Part shown: positions 12,273 through 22,958 of the stretch, in pieces
Layout of the letters: each line of letters begins with the position of its first letter
How positions within the stretch are numbered: position 1 is the first letter of the stretch
DNA from: Macrolepiota albuminosa
Taxonomy: Eukaryota; Basidiomycota; Agaricomycetes; Agaricales; Agaricaceae
Direction: 5' to 3'
Length of the DNA stretch: 64,000 nt
NCBI GenBank assembly: GCA_027475525.1
Contig: JAMWFC010000051.1
Location: forward strand, 3,208,616 to 3,272,615
Notes under the pieces: generated by a model
Database searches by the model: none
What the model saw: only the letters and a program-made list of their open reading frames with translations
Told to the model about the DNA's origin: nothing
Position numbers and translations under genes: made by a program

Positions 12273-14249
12273 TGATGATGCCAACTGTAGTTGGGAGCGC
12301 TGAGTGCTATGTAGTAAAACATTGTCAAAGATTGAAGAGTTTTGGCAGAGTTTTGGTGTGCACAAGACAATAAAATGTGACTAGGCACTAGTAATTAGTG
12401 CTTTTGATGCTACTTAGCAAATTATAAGCACTACAATTCTAATAAAAGTTGAACAAAAAGACAAGATAGTGCAATGTAAATGTGCCTATTGTTGGTACTA
12501 TAAACAATAAAAACAATATAAATACTGCTAGTGCCTAATTCTCTGGCAGCATTAAGTCAAACTAGCAAGATCTAAATAGTGAGAGTAACTGAGTTCTGAT
12601 TTTGTTGTTATTTACATATCTAGTAGCTATTTTTTATACTCTATGCTACTATAATCTGAAAATAAATCTACCTGTGGCACTACAAATTAGCACCTCTTCT
12701 CATAATGATAGAACTCCACAAAGGCTAGGCACATCAACAGCAGGCTCAGTACTGGTTCCAAACATCTTACTATGCACAATTCAAATTTAGCATGCATGAT
12801 TTACCTATTTTAAACTATACTCAATGGCCATATATGGCAAGCAATGAATTTGATCAGTAATAGCACTGGTGGGAGCTGAAATGACAGGTGACAGTTGGCA
12901 TCACTCTGTCAGCATATGGCACAGCTATATAGTCAACAGCAGTGCTTACAATTTGAAATGATGATATTTTCCTGTGACAAACAGCCTGGCATTTCATCTT
13001 GGCATCTGACACTACTTGATGCTCTCTCTCAACTTAGATGGACAGCATTCTTATTAACTTTTCATTATTTAGTTTAATGCAGGATGTTTACTTACATTCT
13101 TTACAGTTCACCGCTTTTTGGTGATACTTAGCCACAATGATAAACTTATTTTTACTATAAATATTTACTGTTATCACTAGTTAGAAAAACAAGAACAGAG
13201 TACTCAGTTTAGACCCACTTTTGCTCAGTTCACCTTCTAGTTCGATTTTTTTTGTGCTGACTTAGTCCAAAGTTACTAACTGTCTGAACATCTCTAGCCT
13301 GCTTGCTGCAGTTGTGCATACAAAACTTACATGCCTTGCATCTACAGCAGACAATATACAGCTTAGTTGTTGTTAAGCCTCTAGTTTTTCTTGCTATACT
13401 CCTTGCCACACATTACTCATATCTGCTTCCTCCTTCATTTAGGTGCACTTTATTGTTAATGCACTTTCTTTACTGCACTCCTCTTACCAACTTCTCTTCC
13501 TGACCTTCACCAAATCTTGCTGTTTAACTCATTCCAACTTGTTTTCTGGGACCTGCCCAGAACTTCCTCAAACACTTAGTGTGCTCAATGCATACTTGCC
13601 AGTCAGTAGCCATAAACTGTGTCTGCTACTGATCAACTTTTGAGCATCATTAATGACTATAGCTAATGGCAACCTGTTAATGATGACTGACAGCACATGA
13701 ATAATAGCAACCAATAGAATAACTATTTATTGGCTATGGCAACTCTAAAACTACTTAAAATTATATGAGTCTGTTTACTTTTTACTGCAAGTCTAATTGG
13801 CCAGGATGTTTTGGTGTATAGTCAGAAAAACCTTGATAAATGCCATAATCCAGAAGTACTATCTCCAGTGCTAAATATTATTTCTACTTTGAATAGAACA
13901 AAGTGTCAGGCCTTAGTATATCTAGTCTCTTTGTTATCAATTCTTGTATTTCTAATAATGGTGCCTTGACAGATATCAGCATTTAAGGCTATATCTATTC
14001 AGAATTGATCAGGGTTTGGTCAACACTGCCTTCTCATAGTTGCACTAATATTATTTCTTTATAAGTCCTGAGTCCTTCAAGTCACTAAATAGCAAATAAT
14101 TAGCTGGAACTGTTAAGTAGAGCTTGCATTGAGAAGCAATAGCCAAGAAAATTCTGAGCTCCAGAAAGTAGCTTGAGTTTCTAGATTTGACAAATGTTAG
14201 TTGACCTGTATTGTCTCTTGATGTGCTCAGTCCAAGCAGAAGTCTATTA
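12273..14249 (+). mobile_element. Old B-type LTR remnant, split by an A-type LTR
   Basis: It starts tgatgatgccaactg, like the element B LTRs, and follows their sequence to 12705. It resumes at 13653 and ends near gcagaagtctatta at about 14249. Most CG sites of the element B LTR appear here as TG or CA. No internal region is attached, so it is a solo LTR or an old fragment. The right end is approximate. Confidence 0.65.
12706..13652 (+). mobile_element. Old A-type solo LTR nested in the B-type remnant
   Basis: It starts tgatagaactcca and ends gagcatcatta, tracking the element A LTR along its length (for example the shared tctgggacctgcccagaact near 13547). The flanking 4-mers ataa and atga are compatible with one decayed target duplication, gtga, which is the sequence of the intact B-type LTR at this point. 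Confidence 0.6.
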
Positions 14250-14334
14250 CCATGAGGTGAACTGAGTAGATTAGAGGTATGGAAACTCTGTTCTGTTCTA
14301 CTATAGACAAGTTAGTAAGTATTTTACATTGAGT

Positions 14335-14817
14335 TTGCCATTGCCAAGTGGCTAAACATTGCCAAAGTGCAGTGAGTTGAAAAAATTTTACAAGTTGGCT
14401 GCAATGGCTTTACAATTCTGCCATCTATCCAATTTACTAATAAGTGCCAGATACTAAATTAAGATGCCAAGCTGCTGGTCCATCAAACCTGCTGTCTATC
14501 CAATTTGCTAAGTAGTGTTAGGTGCCAAATCAGGACACTAAATAATGTCAAATGCTAAGGTCAAATATCAAGCTGTCTGTCATGTATAATAATTCATCAA
14601 TTTTAGCACTAAGTGCTGCTATCCAATGACTGATGCCATTTGTCAGCTGTCATTCTGTCTGCCATCAGCACTATCACTGATTGGATTTATCTCTTGCTAT
14701 ATACAGCCATTAAATATTGCTTAAAATAGTTGGATCATATGTGCTAAGGTATTTCAAACTGGTGCTGTGATGCTACAGACTGCTATTGGTGCACTGAGCC
14801 TGTGTGGAGTCATATCA
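14335..14817 (-). mobile_element. Truncated A-type LTR, inverted
   Basis: In reverse complement it begins tgatatgactccacacagg at 14817 and follows the 5' half of the element A LTR, including the segment aligned with agtgatagcgccgacggcag. It fades out near 14335. CpG sites are lost. The left end is approximate. Confidence 0.55.
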
Positions 14818-14923
14818 CCACTCACAAGTGGCAGGCAACCTCACCAAGTTGGGACACCAACTATAGCAAAAGAACATGTCGATAAGGAGTAAAGAACATG
14901 CCTTCCTGCTCAACCAGGTTGTG

Positions 14924-15183
14924 TAAGAGTGACCTCTGGAGGCTATGGCTCAGTCACACAGCTGGCAGAGGGGGATCCAAAGAGAACAAGTCTAGAGATT
15001 CTCTATGCCAGGTTAGATGCTTAGGGCCTTTGAAGTATGGAAAACAACTGTACAGGACAACAGAACTTTAAAAATTCAAAAATTGCCTAAACAAACAAAT
15101 GCACAAATAAGGCAGGAAAACTCTGCACTTTAGAGGTCAGAAAGGCAAACTCTAGCTTATATACATTGGTTTGGAGTTGAGAT
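14924..15183 (+). repeat. Repeat family F, copy 1 (truncated)
   Basis: It begins tgtaagagtgacctctggag and runs to gcttatata, where the LINE fragment begins. It matches copy 2 (16380-16795) and the reverse complement of copy 3 (42610-43130). The TG start and an internal TATATA about 250 bp in suggest an LTR, but no partner or target duplication was found. Confidence 0.5.
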
Positions 15184-16380
15184 AGAATTTTTTGTCCTTT
15201 TTTATTTCTTTATGCAGCCATATTGATAGCTTCTTCCTGGTTTCTTCATCAATTCATCATTGGTGTGTATGCAACATTATACTTTTTTGCCATTTGAATT
15301 ATTCTCTGCAGAAAGGCTGGCAGCGCATTTTCTCCTAACCTTGTATCAACTATGGTGTCTTATAGGAAGAGATTGAGCTTTAGAGAGTTCCCTGCCTTTT
15401 TCTTAGTAATTTTTGTGCTTATGATCTTGTCAGCTATTATGGCCTGTTTGGGGTAGTCTTGACCTATTTTTAGGTAGTTTTGAGCTTTCATCAGTTCTAT
15501 TGCCTCATTGTTGACCCTTATATTGAGTAGTTTCTTTCCTCCATATTTGTGTGACATTTATAGCATCTGGACACCTATAGTAGGTCATATATCTTCTTTC
15601 CACATGAGACTTTTTTATTATTTTTGACAGCAAATCTTCAACAGGTTTGGGCATTCCTTGAACCCTTACACAGAATTGAGTCCCACCACTTACAACCATA
15701 TTTATTATGAGTTTGCATTCTTCTAGGGTAGGTTTTCTCTTCTCCAGCACTTGCGGTCTTTTACAACTGCTTCTACTATTGGAGTCCAAATGCTGGTGTG
15801 ATTAATACTGTTTTTTATGAAGGCTCCCAGCAAGCATGTCGCTTCTCCATCTCTGGCAATCTTTATGTTTTTTTTGGAATCTCTGGATTGTTCAGATGGA
15901 TTTTTTGTGTGGTTATTAGGTTTTGTCTGTGTTTTAGTGTTCTCATCTGGATGATGACAGTCTTAGGTATGTTGAATTTTGCTTTAGAGGCTTTATACCA
16001 GCTCTTTAGAATATTTTCTAAATCCTAGAACTTATCATTCTTTGTGAGATATACAGTAGTGTTATCTGCAAACAGAGTCATTATTAGTCTTATTATTTTA
16101 GCTAGTAACTCAATTGCAATATTAAAAAGTAGACATGACAGGGGGTCATTTTAGTATACCTCTCAGGTGACTTGAAAACTTTGACTCTTTTTGCCATTTA
16201 ATATGATTTTTGTTTGAGCATCAATATATAGTACTTTGTATAAAGTATTTAGAGAATACAAATCTTTTCAGCAAGGCTCAGAGGAAAGAGTGCAGGATCT
16301 TATTATATGCTTTTTCTTGATTTAGGCAAACTATTATGCCATTAATTTCTGTCTTTCTGCACTACTCAATTGTAACTTAT
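15184..16380 (-). pseudogene. LINE (Tad-like non-LTR retrotransposon), decayed RT fragment
   Basis: Reading leftwards from about 16380, the frames show pieces of a non-LTR reverse transcriptase. QEKAYNKILH comes first, then a LFADNTTVYL block around 16060 that corresponds to the F/YADD catalytic motif with a mutated third position. Next come KAKFNIPKT, and the thumb and C-terminal blocks at 15505-15789 (GGTQFCVRVQGMPK) and 15360-15557 (NEAIELMKAQNYLKIGQ). Many stops and frame changes are present, so it is dead. The last two blocks are typical of basidiomycete LINE ORF2 proteins. It lies between two same-strand copies of repeat F. Confidence 0.65.
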
Positions 16381-16795
16381 TGTAAGGATGACCTCTGGAG
16401 GCTATGGCTCAGTCATACAGCTGGCAGAGGGAAATCCAAAGTGTATTAGAATATATACTGACAATATCATGATAACTACTCACCTGGCAGAGAACAGCTG
16501 GCAGAGGGAAATCCAAAGTGTATTAGAATATATACTGACAATATCATGATAACTACTCACCTGGCAGAGAGAAATCCAGAAAAGAAGTTTAGGGATTCTC
16601 TATGCCAGGTTGGATGCTTCTGAGGCCTCTGAAGCATGGAAAACAACTGTATAGTACAACAACCTTAAAAACTTAAAAATTGCCTACACAAATAATTGCA
16701 CAAATAAGGGGCAAACTCTGGCAAACTCTGGCTTATATAAGCAGTCTGGAAGTGGTGCTGAAGGGCCCATACTTGTCTGGATGGTGTAAGATCTA
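16380..16795 (+). repeat. Repeat family F, copy 2
   Basis: It starts gtaaggatgacctctggagg at the LINE border and includes the promoter-like gcttatataagc at about 16730. It carries one 77-bp duplication. Flanks give no target duplication, so the element type is undecided. Confidence 0.5.
16417..16570. repeat. 77-bp exact tandem duplication 4
   Basis: Copies are 16417-16493 and 16494-16570 inside repeat F copy 2. Confidence 0.93.
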
Positions 16796-17400
16796 AAAAC
16801 ACAATAAGTAACAATTAGTCTCAGTATGTGTGTCGATAGATAAAGAAGCAACTATATTATATATCTAAAAATACAATAAGTAACAATTTTGTTTACACAG
16901 TATTGATTAGAGTCCAAGTAAGAGAGAACAGAAAAGAAGAACTCACAGCCTCAGCATGTGTGTCAATAGATGAAGAAGCAACTGAGACATAAATGAGTCT
17001 GACTTTAGTTTAAATAATATGGTACATGTGACTCTTGTATGAAAGCAGACCTTAAAGTCCAACACAACCCTATCCGCAAATAAGTAAAGAAGGAACAGAC
17101 TGATACTGGTAACAATCTGAGTGACTGCGGATTCCCATGACACCTACTCTGTAGCTGAGTGAAGAATTGATATAGTAGCTAAAGACGGGAGTTTTGTGTC
17201 ACCAAGTGGGACTTTAGTATAACAAGTTAGAGGGGTCAAAACAGAAGGAAGTGGTAAAGAATGATGAGGAATTGATTGTTGAAAAACTCTATGTGGTACA
17301 TGATTCAAGACAGGAATGTTATTACTAGGGAAAGAAAAAGAATGAAACTGATTTGATGTATGTGTATCAGGATGAATATTGTTTTGAGAAGTGACATCAT
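16796..17400 (-). other. Decayed unknown sequence with possible minus-strand exons
   Basis: The frame 17404-17144 (start MHDVTSQNNIHPDTHTSNQF, proline- and serine-rich) and the next frame 17143-16943 may be exons of a decayed gene. A block of about 40 bp (ctcag(t/c)atgtgtgtc(g/a)atagat) occurs twice, near 16823 and 16951. No family was recognised. Confidence 0.3.
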
Positions 17401-17543
17401 GCACTTAAATTATCTTTTCTTTAGTTTAATTCATTTTGTCTTAGGTATGTTACAACCACACTGTATTGTGCTTATTATGAATATAATTTTGTCTTAGACT
17501 CTCTCATCATGCTGCATTGTAATTTACTGACAAGAGACTAACA
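17401..17543 (+). mobile_element. 5' LTR of element C (left part missing)
   Basis: It matches 35012-35154, the end of the 3' LTR of C, to a shared end actaaca. The first roughly 48 bp of the LTR are absent and the sequence to the left is unrelated, so this end is truncated or rearranged. Confidence 0.65.
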
Positions 17544-17657
17544 CTTGAATCAAACTACAAGATCTTTTTTTTTCTTCTCATTTGGCACTCAGCTCTGATG
17601 TCCAACTCAGACTTGACAGAGAAAATGATGACCTTGTCCAAGAAATAGATTGCAAAG

Positions 17658-17871
17658 ATGGTATTTGACACCCTACAGACTGAACTTGTGGCACAATTGC
17701 AGTCCAGCCTGGCTGAGGTGCAGAGTAGATTGGAGGCATTGGCAGTTCATATCTCACATATAGAACTTGGCAGCTGCAGATCAATGCCACAGCCCAGCAT
17801 CAGCTCCCTGAAGAAATATAATGGGGCATCCAAGCAGTTGGCAGATCAGTTCATCAGCCAGGTTGAGGTGG
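17658..17871 (+). pseudogene. Element C gag, N-terminal part
   Basis: The frame MVFDTLQTELVAQLQSSLAE ... KKYNGASKQLADQFISQVE is a Ty3/gypsy Gag start: a coiled-coil-like N-terminus followed by the beginning of the capsid-like region. It is cut at 17871 by a solo B-type LTR and continues at 18940, then after element A at 30529. Confidence 0.6.
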
Positions 17872-18939
17872 TGATGATGCCAACTGGGGTTGGATGCACT
17901 GGACATTATGCAGTATAACATTGTCTCCAGCACTGGGCATGCATAGTTGTGAGGAGTCCTGACAGAGTCCTAGTATGCTCAAGCAAATGTAATTATTTGA
18001 CGTGCTAGATGATAGTGCTTCTGATGCTACCTAGCAAGTTGTAAGTGATGTAGTTCAGGCAAAGATATTGAGAAGAGAAAGAGTAGCACAACATAATGTG
18101 CCCATAGGTGGCACCTTAGACAACAAAGACAATAGAGACAAAGCTAGCACCTAACTCAGTGATGGAGTTAGGACAGGCTAGCGTGATTTGAACACTGAAT
18201 ATAACTGGCTGCTCAAAGAGTTACAATTTGTTGCTATATACATGTAGAGTAGCTATCTTTTATATTATGCACTACTATATTTTTGAAATAAGTCCATACA
18301 TGGTGCTACCAATTAGCATCTGTCCTTGTGGTTACAATTAATGGAGACCTGTCAATAGTAACTAGCACATATAGGGGAATGGCGACTAACAGCATTATAG
18401 CCCATTGGCCATGGTAACTCTAAAGTGATTTAAACTTGTATGAGTCTGCTCACTTTTTAGTGTAATTCTGATTGGCCAGGCCTCTATGAGGTATGGTCAG
18501 AAAATTCTCGACAGACACTGTGAGTTCTAATGTTGGTGCTAAACATTGTATCAATTTTTGATAGATAAAAATGTCAGGTTAGAATATATCCTGTTCTATT
18601 GTTGTTGATTCTTTAGACTTCTAATTGAGGTATCTTGTCAAATGGCAGTGCCTAATGCTAACCTCTTTATGGAACTGATTGGGGTTTGGTCAGAGTCATC
18701 TCCTCACCATTGTGCTCATACCATGAGTCCTGAATCTCCTAATTCTTTAAAGTCAATAGGTGGTGTATGCTGAAAGATTAATAGTGGTGGTTTAGACTAA
18801 TAAACAACACCTATAACAGAGCACTAAGTCCTGAGGTATTCTGTGTCTGAGAGAATCACTAGAGTTTCCAGTATGTCTAGTGTTGGTAGGCCTACAATGT
18901 GCTCCTTGATGCACTCAGTCTGAGTAGAAGCCTATCAGC
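17872..18939 (+). mobile_element. Solo B-type LTR inserted in element C gag
   Basis: It starts tgatgatgccaactgg and ends agaagcctatca, the same ends as the element B LTRs read on the plus strand. The flanking 4-mers are gtgg and gcag, both explained by one duplication gcgg that lost its CpG on opposite strands. CpG is largely lost throughout, so it is much older than element B. Confidence 0.75.
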
Positions 18940-19194
18940 AGTAGCAGAATTTGAGATGTTCTGTAATGAGCATTAAAAGATTTTATAGATGCAGTCATAT
19001 CTTATAGAGTTAGCCCTAGCCTGATCCTGTGTCATTACTACAGGGTCAGATGACTCAGCTGCAAACCCACAGAGGTTTGAGTAGTGTGGCTGACTAACTT
19101 CAAGGTGGTCTTTGGACTGCGTGACCCAGCTCAAGATGTGTTGAACTGCATTGGGGTGCTGCAGCAGAGCTCAAGGTCAATCACAGAATACTGC
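18940..19194 (+). pseudogene. Element C gag, middle part
   Basis: It continues from 17871 (AAEFEMFC...) with several stops. It ends at the left LTR of element A; the 4-bp sequence ctgc (19191-19194) is repeated at 30529-30532 where gag resumes. Confidence 0.5.
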
Positions 19195-20123
19195 TGATAG
19201 GACTCCATACAGGATCAGCGCATCAACGGCAGGCTACGGCAACACGGCACAGGTCCGGGATACCTTAGCACGCGCTAACTAACCATTTTTGGCAATATTT
19301 GACAGCCATGCATGGCAAGAAGCAGATCCAATCAGTGATAGCGCCGACGGCAGACAAAATGACAACTGACAGATGGCATCAGTCACTGACGACAGCGCTT
19401 AGCGAGAAGCCTGATGATCTATCAAAAACTGACAGACAGCTTGGCGTTTGACCTTGGCGTCTGACACCGCTTAGCGTCTCGATTTGGTGCCTGACATTGC
19501 TTAGGTGCTCTGACAGACAGAAGGGTGATGGAGTGATGGTTTAGCTTCGCAATCTGTCACCTGGCATCGCTAAGGCTCTTGAATGGACGGTAGGGATCTG
19601 AAACCGTTGGAGCTACCCCTATGAAATTTTCTAGTTTACCGCACTCTGGCATTATTGGCCACTGGCAACGATGAACTCATTGTAGTATAAAAGTACTTAC
19701 CGACTCGTAAATCAAAAAATAGACCAGAGTTTCCTGCTCCCCTTTCTTCAGTCTCCCTTACGCTCAAGATTTCATTTACGGTCGGCAACGTCGAACTCAT
19801 CGGCAGTTACAGACGCTCGCCTACACTCGACACATTCGTGCCTTGCAGTTACGGCAGGCATTATCGATGCTTAGACCTCGCTAAGCATACCGGGTTCTTG
19901 CTGCTTACCTTTTGCCGTGTTCACTTACCGCTCCTTCCCTAGGCGCTTTACCCTAGCGCTTGACACTTGCCGACCCCGTTACCGACTTTTCCCCATTTTC
20001 ATAGGCGTGTTCTCTGAGACCTGCCCAGAACTCCCCACATCACTTATAGCGCGCCCAACGCAAGCAATTGGTACGGTAACACTATAGTTATATTTGTTAC
20101 TAACCAAACTTTGGGCATCATCA
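19195..20123 (+). repeat. Element A left LTR
   Basis: TGATAG...CATCA, 929 bp, with a 4-bp terminal inverted repeat tgat/atca. A possible TATA (tataaaag) lies near 19686. It aligns end to end with 29600-30528. Confidence 0.92.
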
Positions 20124-20126
20124 AAT

Positions 20127-20138
20127 TGGAGCCCACCG
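20127..20138 (+). promoter_or_regulatory. Element A primer binding site
   Basis: tggagcccaccg starts 3 nt after the LTR, the usual position. The same 12-mer occurs in element B. The tRNA would end ...CGGTGGGCTCCA; its identity was not determined. Confidence 0.7.
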
Positions 20139-20184
20139 TGAGAGATCTCTAGGGCAGAATTCCACCAGAAACCCATCTCCAGCG

Positions 20185-20338
20185 TAGGTGCCGCCTGCTA
20201 GAACAGTCGGCAGAAGGCATAGCTCCTTCCCACCCATCAACTCCACAACCACCTGGTGCCTTAGGTGCCGCCTGCTAGAACAGTCGGCAGAAGGCATAGC
20301 TCCTTCCCACCCATCAACTCCACAACCACCTGGTGCCT
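20185..20338. repeat. 77-bp exact tandem duplication 5
   Basis: Copies are 20185-20261 and 20262-20338, in the 5' open frame ahead of gag of element A. Confidence 0.95.
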
Positions 20339-20473
20339 TACCAGGTCTCTCTCTTGCACAGGAACTACAGAACGCCACTGTAGACGAATTTCCTGACCAC
20401 AACCACCTGGTGCCTTACCAGGTCTCTCTCTTGCACAGGAACTACAGAACGCCACTGTAGACGAATTTCCTGA
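20320..20473. repeat. 77-bp exact tandem duplication 6
   Basis: Copies are 20320-20396 and 20397-20473. It overlaps the end of duplication 5. Collapsing both leaves an N-terminal frame that aligns with element B. Confidence 0.95.
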
Positions 20474-20660
20474 CCTCTTCTCGTGTTCTTTTGACTTTAG
20501 CGCCGACAACCTCTTAGCGTCGCCGCTTGCCGTACCACAACCAGTTACCCCCATCACTCCATTGACACCTCTTTCTCAACTCGCCATTTCTCTTACCCCG
20601 TCGCCAATCTCTAGAACTCCTTCCCCACTACCGCTAACCAAACTTGTTACCACCGTCGCC

Positions 20661-21812
20661 ATGGAACAACAAGTTCAGTGCATGCCACCACATAATCACT
20701 TCTCAGCACCGAAATGGGACGAGTCCAAGCCATGGGAGCTCTCCCAGTATTTCAAGGAATTAGAGTATTTATTCAGGGATTGTGGAATTACCGACCACAC
20801 GCAGATGAAGGAGTATGCGGCAAGGTACGTGTCGTATGACACGGCAGAGACGTGGACAGGCCTCACCGAGTTTGCCGCCTTTGTTCCTGCCACCCCACCC
20901 GTTCCAGCCCAAGGCGCTTTGTATGAAGGCTGGAAGACGGCAGTGATTCAGTTGTACCCTGGCGCTGAAGAAGCTACCCAATACACGGTAAACGAGTTGC
21001 AGAAATTAGTACAGGAATCTTTCGACAACAGCACATCTTCGCTTGGCGCGTTCTCTACATATTACCGCGAGTTCCAGAAAATTGCTAGGTGGCTTCTGCA
21101 GAACGGCAAGCTCTATATTAATGAGGAACGTCGCCTATTCCAGCAAGGCATCCCAATTTCGCTGTGGACTCATATTGCTCGTCGCCTAGAAATTGTTCAC
21201 CAGACCCATCACTCTGACGAGCCCTATAACGTTGCCGACGTCTTTGAAGCCGGTAAATGGGTTCTCAAGGGAACGGACACTGGCGTTGGACTGCAGCGCG
21301 CTAGGACGAGCCCACCACCTGAGCAAACTAACGGTATCATTCCCATCCCGCCTCCTGCTGCCGACTTCATTAAGAAGGAGGATCTCAACGCTGCCGTTAC
21401 TGCTGCCGTCGCCTCCGCTATGATGCGTATAGAAACTATGATTACCACCAATCTTGCTAACCGACCCGCTAATGTACCCCCATCTGGCCCTTGCCACTTC
21501 TGTGGGGAAATTGGCCACACTATGACTAGAGGATGCTGCGCAACTCTAGAAAACTACATTTGGCAAGGAAGAATCTGACGGGCTATTGACGGCAAGATAG
21601 TCCTCACCACTGGCGCCACCATCCCCAACTACCCGGACAAGAAGTCCTTCCAGGAGCGAGTTGATGAATGGCATAGGCGCAACCCAGGACAAATCGTTAC
21701 CGGCACGCTTTCTGGCAACGCCAACCCCGACCCTGAACAGGCGACCCAACAGCAAATGATTCACGAGGTCTTACACTTCAACAGCGTTGGTGACCACCCT
21801 ACTTTCTCGTGA
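20661..21812 (+). CDS. gag: Element A Gag (one internal stop)
   Basis: Gag packages the retrotransposon RNA. The ATG at 20661 (MEQQ...) has a good context, gccATGg, and is conserved in B. The capsid-like region reads HFSAPKWDESKPWELSQYF, then YFKELEYLFRDCG, and contains YPGAEEATQYTVNELQKLVQ. A nucleic-acid-binding knuckle CHFCGEIGHTMTRGCC sits near 21490 and is followed by the basidiomycete-type DEWHRRNPG block. An in-frame TGA at 21576-21578 (TGC in B) is probably a lesion. The natural end is the TGA at 21810-21812, at the same place as in B. Upstream of the ATG an open frame back to about 20156 is also conserved with B but has no ATG. Confidence 0.85.
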
Positions 21813-22958
21813 GAAGAACGTATCGCCAAGCTCCAACAGGAATTGGATTCGCTTAAGAATCAGGTCTTTGATGGGGTTGAAGTTAAGCAGCCTAAACAAC
21901 CTCTTAAAAGATACAAGCCAATGCCTCCCGCTAGCAAGCTACCGACTCCTACTCCTGCCGCTCTGCCAGCCACCGTCCCAGAACAATCGTTGACCGCTGC
22001 CGCTCCTGAACCGCCCTTGCCGCCTTTACATCCCTACTCAGGGATTCCCGACCGATATCACGCACCCGCACAACAAAACTTTGCCGCTCCCGAGAAACGT
22101 CCTGAGGGTGGCTATCAACCTACCGCGCCAATTTTCGACATAGAGAAATCTAACCACGTCTTCAACCGCATTATGAAAACCGCCGTCACCTTGTCAGTAG
22201 AAGAACTTTGCAGTATTGCTCCCGACGTTCGCAACCAAGTCAAGACGGCAGTTACTCCTCGATGACCCTTGGCGACAACCGTTGCCAAGGTCGAGGACCT
22301 CGACGACGCACTCCCTGGTTTTTCTGTTACCGTCAACTCCTTGGACGCTGAAGGCTCTCCTGCCGACACCATCGCTAACACCACCTCTGTGGACCCAGTG
22401 GAGACCTATCTTAGGTCAGTGGACCATGGAGAAAACTCCGCAATCCTTACCATCACTCAAGAATCGCACGCTATCTGCTCAGTAGCGCTAACGGTAGACA
22501 ATAAGCACGAGGTAGAGGTGATTGTGGATAGCGGGTCTCAGATCATTTCTATGGCAGCTGAAGTCGCTAACGATTTGGGCCTAATTTATGATCCTACCGT
22601 TATATTAAACATGCAGAGCGCTAATGGTATGGTGGACAGATCCCTAGGCCTCGCCAAGAATGTGCCTTGCACCCTTGGCGACATTACGTTTTACCTCCAA
22701 ATACACATCTTGCGTTCCCCAGCATACGACCTACTACTTGGCAGACCCTTCGACGTCTTGGCACGATCTGTCGTCAAGACTGTTACCAACGACAAAACGA
22801 CTTTAACAATTAGCGACCCCAATTCCGGAATCTGACGAACGGTGCCAACGTTCCCTAGGGGACAACGAAAAGGTGCCCGTGCTAAGCCTCCGGAGTTTAC
22901 CGACCAACACGCCAACGAGCCTCCCCACCGGTGTTTTCACAGACCATCGAGGAGGTGA
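21813..22958 (+). CDS. pro: Element A protease region (pro), same frame as gag after UGA
   Basis: It runs in the gag frame directly past the UGA: a coiled-coil-like start (ERIAKLQQELDSLKNQVFDG), a proline-rich linker, then retropepsin with the catalytic IVDSGSQIISMA near 22520 and the conserved YDLLLGRPFDVL. The frame ends at TGA 22956-22958. Two extra stops are present: TGA at 22263 where B has CGA, and TGA at 22833. Expression would need stop readthrough of the conserved UGA or a spliced message. It overlaps the pol frame by about 70 nt. Confidence 0.8.

Noticed and set aside
14940..15000. Repeat F as a tRNA-derived SINE (A-box-like tggctcagtca)
   Set aside because: No convincing B box at the right distance, and the internal TATATAAG fits a pol II promoter better.
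20188..20557. Overlapping ORFs in several frames before element A gag
   Set aside because: They arise from the two 77-bp duplications; the frame that aligns with element B is the gag-joined one.
21186..21518. Minus-strand ORFs inside gag and pol of element A
   Set aside because: They are shadows of the sense genes with no conserved counterpart in element B, unlike the antisense genes downstream of pol.
22920..22945. A classical -1 slippery heptamer at the pro/pol overlap
   Set aside because: No X XXY YYZ heptamer in frame is shared by A and B; only a UUUU run is common, so the mechanism was left open.
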